In this document: piece by piece, positions 6,065-12,429 of the stretch | How the letters are laid out: each line of letters starts with the position of its first letter | How positions within the stretch are numbered: position 1 is the stretch's first letter | DNA from: a virus | IMG/VR virus record: IMGVR_UViG_3300050821_005203 | Location: 1 to 59,499 of that record | Reading direction: 5' to 3' (one strand) | DNA length: 59,499 bases | Translations under genes and position numbers: made by a program | The notes under the pieces: model-generated | Told to the model about the DNA's origin: nothing | The model's input: only the letters and a program-made list of their open reading frames with translations | Database searches by the model: none

Positions 6065-6395
6065 CAAATCGGATTCGACCGTTCGAATCACAGTCAATTT
6101 GTATGCCGTCCACGATAGAAGCGACCACCCCGAGGGTACTTTGGTGCTCGTCGCGGCTCGTGGCTCGGAGCACGCCTTGGCGTTGATAAATGCAGTTCCG
6201 GGTTTCGATTGGACGCTTGGCAACACACGAACTAATCGCCTCTGGCGCAACATCAACCGCCAGCCGGGCATCATAGATTTTTCCCCCATGCACCACGAGA
6301 AAAGCTTTCGTCAGACAAGCGGCTTCCGATCTCCAAGCGCCGCACGTAGGCGAAAGTCGAGGAAAGACGCGCGCATGTCTGAGATGGGGGCTTGA
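6054..6395 (+). CDS. Hypothetical protein with basic C-terminus (113 aa)
   Basis: The start follows AGGAGTGCAAATG, a complete Shine-Dalgarno plus the shared spacer. The N-terminal 60 residues (VRITVNLYAVHDRSDHPEGT, VLVAARGSEHALALIN) look like a small alpha-beta domain. The C-terminal 35 are strongly basic (SAARRRKSRKDAR), suggesting DNA or RNA binding. It is the last gene of the rightward left-arm cluster. Confidence 0.5.
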   Translation: MESSKSDSTVRITVNLYAVHDRSDHPEGTLVLVAARGSEHALALINAVPGFDWTLGNTRTNRLWRNINRQPGIIDFSPMHHEKSFRQTSGFRSPSAARRRKSRKDARMSEMGA

Positions 6396-6416
6396 CGAGC
6401 AGTCGAACCGTCCGAT

Positions 6417-6455
6417 AAAAACAAGGCCCGGTGAGCCGTAGCTCCAACCGGGCCT
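6417..6455 (-). terminator. Rho-independent terminator for the leftward ruvC operon
   Basis: AGGCCCGGT (6424-6432) pairs perfectly with ACCGGGCCT (6447-6455). On the minus strand the stem is followed directly by TTGTTTTTATC, a U tract. The plus strand lacks one. It lies where the leftward operon (8190 to 6974) meets the end of the rightward cluster (6395), the expected place for a terminator. Confidence 0.7.
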
Positions 6456-6973
6456 GTGGGATCGATGTCGTGGTGGCGACGAAGATCCTGATCAACGACG
6501 TAGGACAAGTACGCATTGACCACGCACTCAAATAAGCCATCCGACCTAAATCGTCAACGGACGCGTTTCTGCGCGCCCGATCTTTTTCGTTTACCCATTT
6601 GACTGGACTGTAAAAGCAGGCTTCGAGGACGTACCGCCCGTAAACGCCGGCCTCTGCTAGACGAGCCCTGCCCCCGAAACCGCTCGGCAATATGTGCTGC
6701 CGAGTACGTCGGACCGAGTAGCGATCAACGCTGCCGAAACCCCAAGCCGCCCTTTTTGCTAGGGAGGGGTAAGGGGAGGGTGGAGTTTTTTCTCTGCGTA
6801 ACCTCTCTTGGCCGCCCGAGCGCAGCGGTTAGCGGAGCGAGTGTTCCGACATCGCTTGACCGTCCGAGAGTGGCGGTCGAGTGGGTGCGCGTCTCCCCTT
6901 GTGTTTAGGTAAAGGTTGTCATGACGCCCGCTCCGACGGCCCGTAAGGGACTCGGACGGCGGGGCGGCATCAT
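6456..6973. other. 518-bp stretch with no confident gene
   Basis: Both strands contain open frames, but none has a good start, ribosome-binding site and family pattern together. On the minus strand a 14-codon basic ORF (MGKRKRSGAQKRVR, 6597-6553) ends at a TGA. The same frame then continues open through the terminator hairpin (DGLFECVVNAYLSYVVDQDL), so an eroded gene is possible. The purine-rich block near 6765-6785 and the CTCTCTTGG stretch show no promoter I can defend. Confidence 0.35.
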
Positions 6974-7501
6974 TCAACAACTAACCCGCTTGGGTGAGAA
7001 CAGCGGCCCCACGCTCCGGCGCGAGCGTGGGTCCAACTGGGCCTCGGCGAACAGCCATAGCGCCAGCGCATCGGCCTCATCCGACGTAACCGGGGACCAC
7101 CCGTAGCGCTGCTCTATCGATTCGCGGGTGATGCGCTTCTTCTCCGACGACTTCAGCCCGGCCGTGCCGTGGAACTGCGCGACCGACTTGATCGAGTAGT
7201 CACGGATCTTGGCGTGGCGTTCTTGCGCGAGGCCGAGCGCCACGCCTTCTAGGCCCATGAGCCGCCGATTCGCTGCGATAAGGTGAGGGTTAAGCCACAT
7301 GGGTTCGTAGACGAAATATGCCGGGTCGAACTCGCTAAATAGATCCGCAAGCCACAGGCGGACTCGGCAGAACACCTCGGCGGGGGTAATCAGCTCCTCG
7401 TCGAAGCTACAGTGACCCCACACCGGGCGGTCACCCGGATAGCCGTAGGCGAAGGCGCTGGTGGTGCCGATATCGACGGCGAGGATGCCCTGCGGCTTAA
7501 T
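6974..7501 (-). CDS. ruvC: RuvC-like Holliday junction resolvase
   Basis: A Mg-dependent RNase-H-fold nuclease that cleaves four-way DNA junctions during phage recombination and packaging. Motifs in order: ILAVDIGTTSAFAYG (first catalytic Asp, residue 9), FVYEPMW (catalytic Glu), and SDEADALALWLFAE near the end (the C-terminal acidic pair). About 175 residues, the normal length. No ATG, GTG or TTG precedes the essential first motif. The reading extends to an ATT at 7501 that overlaps the upstream TAA (ATTAA), with GGAG nine bases upstream; a CTG at 7519 is the alternative. The first conventional start (GTG at 7423) would delete the catalytic Asp. Confidence 0.8.
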   Translation of the reverse strand: MKPQGILAVDIGTTSAFAYGYPGDRPVWGHCSFDEELITPAEVFCRVRLWLADLFSEFDPAYFVYEPMWLNPHLIAANRRLMGLEGVALGLAQERHAKIRDYSIKSVAQFHGTAGLKSSEKKRITRESIEQRYGWSPVTSDEADALALWLFAEAQLDPRSRRSVGPLFSPKRVSC

Positions 7502-8024
7502 GTGCGGTCGCTCCGTCAGTCTTCCGACCGCGCAGCTTCGGCGAATCGCTCGGCGTCAGTGTCGCAGCAAGGATCTCCTGGCCCCGCATCCACCCACGAT
7601 CGTACTGCTCCCACAGGAAGGTTCCTGGCGTCCAAGGGTTACGGGCGCGATCCACGCCGTTCTTGCCTGCGATCTCGCCGGCTTCCTCAGCCTGCGTGGC
7701 TTGGTACTCCGCCATCGCTCGCTCATCGGATGCGGTGCGCTCGGGGAACATATCGGGCTGGAAGCCCACCGGCTTACCGCACCACGCCATATACCTGCGG
7801 TATTCCCGATCCTCTTCCTCGCGCACCTCGCCGGATTTCTCCGCGTCCTTGCGTTGTCGATCAAAGGCTTTCAGGTTTATCCCCGCGCCCTTGATGGTCT
7901 TGCGTAGGGCTTTGCGCTCGCCGACGGCCTCTGCTACGGCTTCGTCGGCGTCTTTGTACTGCTGGAGAAAATCGAGGTACGTCGCTTGCGTGACGTTCAG
8001 GCTGCTTTCGTAAGTCTCAGGCAT
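7497..8024 (-). CDS. Rmf/CrpP-like domain protein (175 aa)
   Basis: Residues 1-95 are charged helices (GERKALRKTIKGAGINLKAF, RYMAWCGKPVGFQPDMF). The C-terminal half carries A-G-x2-A-G-K-N-G-V-D-R-A-R-N-P-W...W-E-Q-Y-D-R-G-W-M-R-G. This matches the small ribosome-modulation-factor-like motif (G-x5-NP-x5-W..GW..G) common in alphaproteobacterial phages. Rmf dimerises ribosomes in E. coli; whether this domain touches ribosomes is unknown. The gene starts inside the end of the RHH gene (8-base overlap) and its stop overlaps the ruvC start. Confidence 0.55.
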   Translation of the reverse strand: MPETYESSLNVTQATYLDFLQQYKDADEAVAEAVGERKALRKTIKGAGINLKAFDRQRKDAEKSGEVREEEDREYRRYMAWCGKPVGFQPDMFPERTASDERAMAEYQATQAEEAGEIAGKNGVDRARNPWTPGTFLWEQYDRGWMRGQEILAATLTPSDSPKLRGRKTDGATAH

Positions 8025-8190
8025 TCTCGGTTCCTTTCAGGGACTTCCATTCGGCATACCATTTTATGAGAATTTCCCTCACCATAAAGGAGAGTGTGCG
8101 GCGGTCGGCCTTCGCCTCCATCTCAATCGCTCGATGAATTTCCATCGGCAACCGAACGCCGATGGTCGCCTCTTTCGGGTAGCGTTTCAT
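8017..8190 (-). CDS. Ribbon-helix-helix DNA-binding protein (57 aa)
   Basis: The product begins MKRYPKEATIGVRLPMEIHR and continues IEMEAKADRRTLSFMVREIL. This is a textbook Arc/CopG pattern: one short strand (ATIGVRLP) and two helices. It probably binds an operator as a dimer. It is the first gene of the leftward ruvC operon and lies back-to-back with a plus-strand promoter at 8212-8240, an obvious candidate target for autoregulation. Confidence 0.7.
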   Translation of the reverse strand: MKRYPKEATIGVRLPMEIHRAIEMEAKADRRTLSFMVREILIKWYAEWKSLKGTENA

Positions 8191-8211
8191 AAAATAATTC
8201 CGTTATCGTGG

Positions 8212-8240
8212 TTGACGACGCACAACATGAGGACTATGTT
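8212..8240 (+). promoter_or_regulatory. Sigma70-like promoter for the rightward cluster
   Basis: TTGACG (8212-8217), 17-base spacer, TATGTT (8235-8240). The -35 matches five of six consensus bases with ideal spacing. It sits in the 75-base gap between divergent genes, 26 bases before the ATG at 8266. It should drive the genes from 8266 towards the ERF/exonuclease block. Confidence 0.65.
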
Positions 8241-8265
8241 GGCGGCTGTCAACGAGGGGGCGCAG

Positions 8266-8511
8266 ATGGAAGATCTCGACGATATCGAACGGAAGATTGA
8301 CGAGCTAAAGGCAGACGAGACCCGTCTGCACCATCTCTGGACTCTGACACCCGACGAGAACGTGGCGGGGCTCCGCGCCCTAGAGTTGGAGATGAACGTC
8401 CTCTGCACTGACCTTACCGATCTCTTCCGCCAGCGACAGGAGGCGTGGGCCGAGCATGCATCGCGGGCGCGGCGAGACACCGCGAATCGGCTGAACCTGA
8501 GCGAACGATGA
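8266..8511 (+). CDS. Coiled-coil hypothetical protein (81 aa)
   Basis: GAGGGGG five bases before the ATG fixes the start. The product MEDLDDIERKIDELKADETR followed by LRALELEMNVLCTDLTDLFR is almost entirely helical with heptad-like leucines, so a short coiled coil is likely. The 3' end carries the first GAACC[CT]GAGCG[AG]ACGATGATG junction repeat. Function unknown. Confidence 0.55.
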   Translation: MEDLDDIERKIDELKADETRLHHLWTLTPDENVAGLRALELEMNVLCTDLTDLFRQRQEAWAEHASRARRDTANRLNLSER

Positions 8512-8921
8512 TGGACGAGGAAGACAAAACACGGCTTATGGAGGTCGTTGAGCGCCTTGATTATTTTCAGGGCAGCGAAGTAGTTAAGTTAGCGAGGGCC
8601 GTTGAGAGAGGGCAAATCAGGCCACATTATCTAGCGCCACCCGAGAAGGGTGTCTACCTAGTCCTGCCTATTGACCCGAGGCTTCTGTTCTTTACCAGGA
8701 GCGGTTACGAGAGAGATTGGGTCCAATTTGTAAGGGTGAGCCTCGGTATAATACTGTCTTTAGCTATACTCGGGACGGTCATCGGAGTGCCGTTGTACTA
8801 TTCGGCCAGTCGGTCGGCGCAGATCTACAACAGTATGAACGGAACCCACTACACGGCTGGTGATTTTATGTGGGCGGGGGATCAAATCAACGCCTCAACC
8901 CACACCGTTCATCTAAAATGA
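8508..8921 (+). CDS. Single-pass membrane protein (137 aa)
   Basis: The start (ATGATG) overlaps the previous stop. Residues 1-70 are soluble and charged (RLMEVVERLDYFQGSEVVKL). A membrane segment follows (VSLGIILSLAILGTVIGVPL), then about 40 polar residues. The topology suggests a cytoplasmic N-domain anchored in the inner membrane. Possible superinfection-exclusion or immunity function is only a guess; no family recognised. Confidence 0.55.
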   Translation: MMDEEDKTRLMEVVERLDYFQGSEVVKLARAVERGQIRPHYLAPPEKGVYLVLPIDPRLLFFTRSGYERDWVQFVRVSLGIILSLAILGTVIGVPLYYSASRSAQIYNSMNGTHYTAGDFMWAGDQINASTHTVHLK

Positions 8922-9193
8922 TGACGAAGCGCGAGCAGAGAACGATGAGCTACGGAACCATCCCCCATGCCGGCCCTGATGCCGCAGCTATCTACGCAGG
9001 CGAAGAGTGGCAGCGGAGCGTTGAGCGAATGGCGAGGTTCTTGTGTCTCAGAAAACGCTCCGATCCTGACGAGCCGGTTTACTACGGGCCTGTATCTGAC
9101 AACACCTCGCGTCCGTTGTGGACGCACTATGCGGACGAAGCGTCCGTCTTACTTCAAGAGGCCAAGGATATCCTGAACCCGAGCGAACGATGA
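8918..9193 (+). CDS. Hypothetical protein (91 aa)
   Basis: The start overlaps the upstream stop (ATGA). The segment YGTIPHAGPDAAAIYAGEEW and the C-terminal helix YADEASVLLQEAKDIL look like a folded small protein without a known domain. An internal ATG (MSYG..., 8945) preceded by GAGAACG is an alternative start. It ends in the second copy of the junction repeat. Confidence 0.5.
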   Translation: MMTKREQRTMSYGTIPHAGPDAAAIYAGEEWQRSVERMARFLCLRKRSDPDEPVYYGPVSDNTSRPLWTHYADEASVLLQEAKDILNPSER

Positions 9194-9381
9194 TGGAAAA
9201 AGTGACGGTATTTATCACCACGCGCATGATCGAGGCCGGCGCGCGCATCCTCTCCGCCAGCGATGTGTCCGACCATCAGACCGCGTTCGAGGTGTTCTGG
9301 GCGATGGTGGAGGCGTCGGATGAACTGCAGAACGTGGCGGAACCCGAGCGGACGATGATAGAGGATGGCCGACATGGCTAA
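9190..9381 (+). CDS. Hypothetical protein (63 aa)
   Basis: It begins MMEKVTVFITTRMIEAGARI and has an amphipathic helix (QTAFEVFWAMVEASDELQ). The third junction-repeat copy lies inside its 3' end in a different reading frame (EPERTMIEDG), as though a stop had been lost and a neighbour fused. Function unknown. Confidence 0.5.
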   Translation: MMEKVTVFITTRMIEAGARILSASDVSDHQTAFEVFWAMVEASDELQNVAEPERTMIEDGRHG

Positions 9382-9568
9382 GTCTGTCGCCCGGATCACG
9401 ATCACGTGCAGCGCAGCCGACATGGAGACGCTGATCGACGACCATAAGGGCGAGCTTGGCCGACGCGTGTTCTGGTTCCTTGAAGAAAAGCTGTTCGGAC
9501 CAATCCAGGTTCACCTTGAGATGACCGACCACGAGCGGCGCTCAGAACGTATCTGGTCGCGTGAATAG
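9374..9568 (+). CDS. Hypothetical protein (64 aa)
   Basis: The preferred start is ATG 9374, with GAGG nine bases upstream; ATG 9365 is in frame but too close to it. The protein MAKSVARITITCSAADMETL...VFWFLEEKLFGPIQVHLEMT looks like a small alpha-beta fold. No family recognised. It overlaps both neighbours by eight bases. Confidence 0.5.
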   Translation: MAKSVARITITCSAADMETLIDDHKGELGRRVFWFLEEKLFGPIQVHLEMTDHERRSERIWSRE

Positions 9569-9746
9569 TATGATAAGCACAAGCTCGGCGATTTACCTAA
9601 GCATCACCCTGTGCGTTGGTGGTGGCACGCACCAGTGCCGTGTCGTGTCGTACCCCGCACTAACCTTCGCGTCCCCCACCGTCTGCGCCAACACGGCGGA
9701 GATCATCGCGGCGCTAGAGGCGCGGGATGGGGAGATGCTCACATAG
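9561..9746 (+). CDS. Hypothetical protein with hydrophobic N-terminus (61 aa)
   Basis: A GTG start overlaps the previous gene. Residues 5-25 (ISTSSAIYLSITLCVGGG) are mildly hydrophobic but lack a clear positively charged region or cleavage site. The C-terminus ends in a helix (NTAEIIAALEARDGEML). It could be a small secreted or soluble protein; confidence is low. Confidence 0.4.
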   Translation: MNSMISTSSAIYLSITLCVGGGTHQCRVVSYPALTFASPTVCANTAEIIAALEARDGEMLT

Positions 9747-9801
9747 GTCGATTGCACACCGGAACCGGCTGCAGACTCTATCGACGATTAGGAGAAGCTA
9801 A

Positions 9802-10065
9802 GTGACTCTCAGTAGAGCCGGCGAAATAGCGGCGGACGAGTTAATCAGGATTTTCGTCGCTTTTCAGGATGCGCTCCCGCCCGCAGTGGACGCCTGCGAC
9901 AGCTTCATTGACGCTATGGTAAAGGTGAAATCCGGCGAACTTGACGATGCAGATGTCGCAAGAATGAAGAAATCCTTGGTTCACCTCAGCACTCTTACCC
10001 TCGCTGCGGAAAGGATGGCGCTGATTGAGCCACTGATAGAAGTAGTTAAGCAAGACCTCAGCTAA
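9802..10065 (+). CDS. Helical hypothetical protein (87 aa)
   Basis: The GTG start has GGAG seven bases upstream. The sequence is helical with alternating hydrophobic and acidic residues (ELIRIFVAFQDALPPAVDAC, LVHLSTLTLAAERMALIEPL) and lacks cysteine clusters or membrane segments. Upstream 9747-9801 holds no gene. Function unknown. Confidence 0.5.
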   Translation: MTLSRAGEIAADELIRIFVAFQDALPPAVDACDSFIDAMVKVKSGELDDADVARMKKSLVHLSTLTLAAERMALIEPLIEVVKQDLS

Positions 10066-10095
10066 AAGATCCCACCTCAACAAAGGAGCGAGAAC

Positions 10096-10575
10096 ATGCG
10101 TAAAACGCTTTTGGCGACAGCCGCTGCTGTGGCGGGAATGATGCTCGCCTCGACTGCTTATGCTTGGAACAGCCCCATACTAAACGAACCGCCCGGTTAT
10201 ATCCCGCCAGTGTGCACCTCTCCGCCGGCCGCAACCGGTCCCGACTGCAACCTTATCGGAACCGTAATCATGCACGCTAGCTTGGGGGCGGATTACACGC
10301 CATGCGCCAGCGTGACGATTCAGCCGCTTGGCATGACGATCGAACCATACGACCCCAGGTACACGTTCTATCTGGTCTACTACACCGACACCGTCCAAGG
10401 CCCGATGTTCAACAACTTGGCGTTCCTCAGTGCCGAGCACGCCGTCACCGAGGCGCTCGTCACGGGAGCCCATATTCAGTCGGTCATCGGCCCGACCGAT
10501 CACAGTTGCGATTCCGTGAACCCGTACCGCAACACGATCGGCTGGCGCACCCTCAAGCGGCTCGAAGTGGACTGA
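10096..10575 (+). CDS. Secreted protein with signal peptide (159 aa)
   Basis: A clear Sec signal peptide, MRKTLLATAAAVAGMMLAST ending A-Y-A, is followed by a mature domain of about 135 residues with six cysteines, likely disulphide-bonded in the periplasm. GGAG eight bases before the ATG supports the start. It sits between early small genes and the recombination block, so it may modify the host envelope early in infection. No domain recognised. Confidence 0.6.
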   Translation: MRKTLLATAAAVAGMMLASTAYAWNSPILNEPPGYIPPVCTSPPAATGPDCNLIGTVIMHASLGADYTPCASVTIQPLGMTIEPYDPRYTFYLVYYTDTVQGPMFNNLAFLSAEHAVTEALVTGAHIQSVIGPTDHSCDSVNPYRNTIGWRTLKRLEVD

Positions 10576-11493
10576 ATGTCAACCGACACAGACCCGGCCC
10601 CCGAACAGGGGCCGGGCACTATGCTCATAACGCGCTGTATTTGCGGATGGGTAGGAGAGAGTTCAGCGTGGGAAATGCATCTAAAAACAGGTCGCAGCGG
10701 CCCCCATTGCGAGATAGACCCGCCTTCTGTCCGGCTTCCCGAACAGCCGGGGATGCTTGCGCTGATCGATCGATACGTCCGAGACCCGTCGATCGATGTC
10801 GATAAGCTCGAACGCATCCTCGCAATGAAAGAGCGCATGGACGCCAAAGAGGCCGAGATCGAGTTCAACGAGGCCAAGGCTAGCCTGTCGCAGAAGCTCG
10901 CCGGCTATCGCATCGTGCGGTCGCGGATGGTGCTTTACGACATCGACAAGAACGATAAGAAGAAGGGTAAGGAGGAGGCTTTCAAATACGCCCCTCTGGA
11001 AGACATTGACAAGATCGTGAGACCGCTGCTGGTCGAGACCGGTATGGACGTTTCCTACACAACAGCGACACGCGAACGAGAGGGCGGCGGAGCCGTGATC
11101 ACGGCACGGCTGACCCATCGCGGAGGCCATTTCCAGGAAGCCTCCATCCCAATCCCTCTGGACACCACCGGGGGCAAATCGAACACCCAGGCGATGGGCT
11201 CAACCTTCTCATATGGTCGCCGCTACACGCTGTGTATGCTGCTGAACATCGTTACGGTCGGCGAGGATGACGACGGCAGCGGCGGATACATAGACGGCGC
11301 CCAGATCGACCATCTCCGCGAGCTTATCGGCAAGGTCAAAGCGCTCGATCCCAAGCGGGACGAATCGACGTTCTGTAAATATATGCGGGTCACCACCTTA
11401 CCGGAGCTACCGCAGCAGCAGTACCGCAAGGCTACCTCGGCTCTGGAAGAGGCTATTTCCAAACTCTCACAGAAGGCGTCAGCAGATGCCTGA
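10576..11493 (+). CDS. erf: ERF-family single-strand annealing protein
   Basis: Anneals complementary single strands in phage recombination, working with the exonuclease at 12430. The ERF core is at about residues 60-225: KLERILAMKERMDAKEAEIE, SLSQKLAGYRIVRSRM, KYAPLEDIDKIVRPLL and the diagnostic AMGSTFSYGRRYTLCMLLNI. N-terminal extension: possible zinc motif (RCICGWVGESSAWEMHLKTG plus GPHC). Start overlaps the upstream stop (TGAATG); ATG at 10621 is an alternative, and a hairpin at 10593 lies between the two. The last 17 codons are partly duplicated at 11672. Confidence 0.85.
   Translation: MSTDTDPAPEQGPGTMLITRCICGWVGESSAWEMHLKTGRSGPHCEIDPPSVRLPEQPGMLALIDRYVRDPSIDVDKLERILAMKERMDAKEAEIEFNEAKASLSQKLAGYRIVRSRMVLYDIDKNDKKKGKEEAFKYAPLEDIDKIVRPLLVETGMDVSYTTATREREGGGAVITARLTHRGGHFQEASIPIPLDTTGGKSNTQAMGSTFSYGRRYTLCMLLNIVTVGEDDDGSGGYIDGAQIDHLRELIGKVKALDPKRDESTFCKYMRVTTLPELPQQQYRKATSALEEAISKLSQKASADA
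10593..10616. other. 9-bp hairpin inside the erf 5' end
   Basis: CCCGGCCCC (10593-10601) and GGGGCCGGG (10608-10616) form a perfect stem with a six-base loop. It lacks a U tract. It lies between two candidate erf start codons (10576 and 10621), so it could hide or expose the ribosome-binding region of the second, or be a weak terminator after the secreted-protein gene. Confidence 0.4.
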
Positions 11494-11718
11494 TGACGAG
11501 CCGAGGTATATCATTCCGAAAAGCTGCTGGCGGCCTGTTCTCGGGACCGGGATTCCGGCCGATGCGCAGATGTATCCGCCAGGATGTCCAGACGCCGATT
11601 GGTGCCGGGGGAATCGCATGTGCTTTTGGCGGTGCAGAGACGACGGAGAGGGGCCGGAAGAATAGATGGCACTGGAAGAGGCTATCGCGAAGCTACAGAA
11701 GGCGCCAACGGCATGATG
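11443..11718 (+). repeat. Duplicated erf 3' end flanking a small gene
   Basis: Segments 11443-11495 and 11672-11718 share CTGGAAGAGGCTAT, then CAGAAGGCG and TGATG, with a few mismatches and two short gaps. Copy one encodes ALEEAISKLSQKASADA (end of the ERF protein). Copy two sits in a 16-codon ORF reading MALEEAIAKLQKAPTA (11666-11716). Each copy ends at a stop/start overlap leading into a different gene. Confidence 0.7.
11486..11665 (+). CDS. Cys-rich hypothetical protein (59 aa), cassette insert
   Basis: The product MPDDEPRYIIPKSCWRPVLG continues with PPGCPDADWCRGNRMCFWRC. Five cysteines with tryptophans suggest a small metal-bound or disulphide fold. It starts eight bases inside the erf end. 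A degraded copy of the erf 3' end follows at 11666-11716, so this gene is bracketed by two copies of the same sequence and looks inserted. Confidence 0.55.
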   Translation: MPDDEPRYIIPKSCWRPVLGTGIPADAQMYPPGCPDADWCRGNRMCFWRCRDDGEGPEE

Positions 11719-11898
11719 TATGAATTTCGCGGCAAAGCCACGCTGACGGGCATGTACTTTCTAATCGAGGCTGACAGCATGGCGGAGGCTATAGCAAAAG
11801 CTAAGCGTGGCGAGATTACGGACACAGAGGATAGCGGCGCGGAGATGTCCGATTGGGAGATCTTTCCCGGCACCGTGCGGGAAATCAAGGACTGCTGA
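11713..11898 (+). CDS. Small phage protein (61 aa)
   Basis: The ATGATG start overlaps the remnant erf copy. The protein MMYEFRGKATLTGMYFLIEA followed by AEAIAKAKRGE and a D-W-E-I-F-P-G-T-V segment is a plausible small alpha-beta fold. This layout is seen in short phage proteins next to recombination genes. It ends with a TGATG overlap into the HNH gene. Function unknown. Confidence 0.5.
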   Translation: MMYEFRGKATLTGMYFLIEADSMAEAIAKAKRGEITDTEDSGAEMSDWEIFPGTVREIKDC

Positions 11899-12428
11899 TG
11901 CCTGAGTTTTATCACAGCGAGAACACCTTGTCGGCGGGAGAGGTGCGCCGAAGATTCTCCTATGATCAGGAGACGGGTGTTATTAGGTGGATAGTTCCGC
12001 CTACCAACCATGTGCGCCTCTTGGGCACAGTGGCTGGAACCGTTCACGACGGATATCGATACATAGGGATCAATCGGGGAATAACGACAGCGCATCAACT
12101 CGCGTGGTTGCATTATTACGGAGTGTGGCCAAAAACGGGGATGGTCGTGGATCACGTTGATGGTGATCACCTAAACAATAGCATTAATAATTTACGCGAA
12201 GCCACTCTGTGCCAGAACGCTCAGAATCACCTAGCTATCAAATTAAAGGAAAATGGTCTGCCGAAAGGGGTGACGACTCACAATTCCGGGAAATATCAAG
12301 CCCAAATATCAGTAAACAGAAAACATATCTACCTCGGCTTGTATGATACCGTAGAGGAATGCTTAGCGGTGTACGTCAAGGCAAGGCTGAAACTACACGA
12401 TTGCCCGGCCTTAAAGGCGAGCATATAG
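11898..12428 (+). CDS. HNH homing-type endonuclease with AP2-like domain
   Basis: Residues 70-120 hold the HNH motif: AHQLAWLHYYGVWPKTGMVV followed by DHVDGDHLNNSINNLREAT and the Q-N-x-x-N-H tail. The C-terminal 60 residues (GVTTHNSGKYQAQISVNRK, IYLGLYDTVEECLAVY) are AP2/ERF-like, a DNA-binding fold common in phage HNH proteins. Base composition is visibly richer in A/T than its neighbours, a sign of recent arrival. It sits between erf and the exonuclease without breaking either. Probably a selfish intergenic homing endonuclease. Confidence 0.85.
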   Translation: MPEFYHSENTLSAGEVRRRFSYDQETGVIRWIVPPTNHVRLLGTVAGTVHDGYRYIGINRGITTAHQLAWLHYYGVWPKTGMVVDHVDGDHLNNSINNLREATLCQNAQNHLAIKLKENGLPKGVTTHNSGKYQAQISVNRKHIYLGLYDTVEECLAVYVKARLKLHDCPALKASI

Positions 12429-12429
12429 G

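Larger units (their letters stand above)
8493..9360 (+). repeat. Three copies of a 21-22-bp gene-junction repeat
   Basis: GAACC[CT]GAGCG[AG]ACGATGAT[GA] occurs at 8493-8514, 9175-9196 and 9340-9360. In the first two copies it encodes the last residues of one gene (N-[LP]-S-E-R, stop) and the first codons of the next (ATGATG), with GAGCG acting as a weak ribosome-binding site. Third copy: in-frame read-through. Conservation of both coding ends across unrelated genes implies duplication of the junction itself. Confidence 0.7.

Noticed and set aside
6271-6690. Minus-strand 139-codon ORF over the terminator region
   Set aside because: It runs through the hairpin at 6424-6455 and antisense through the end of a better-supported plus gene, with no ribosome-binding site.
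7008-7031. Perfect hairpin CCCACGCTC/GAGCGTGGG near the ruvC 3' end
   Set aside because: It lies within the coding sequence and has no U tract; the hairpin at 6424-6455 is a better terminator for this operon.
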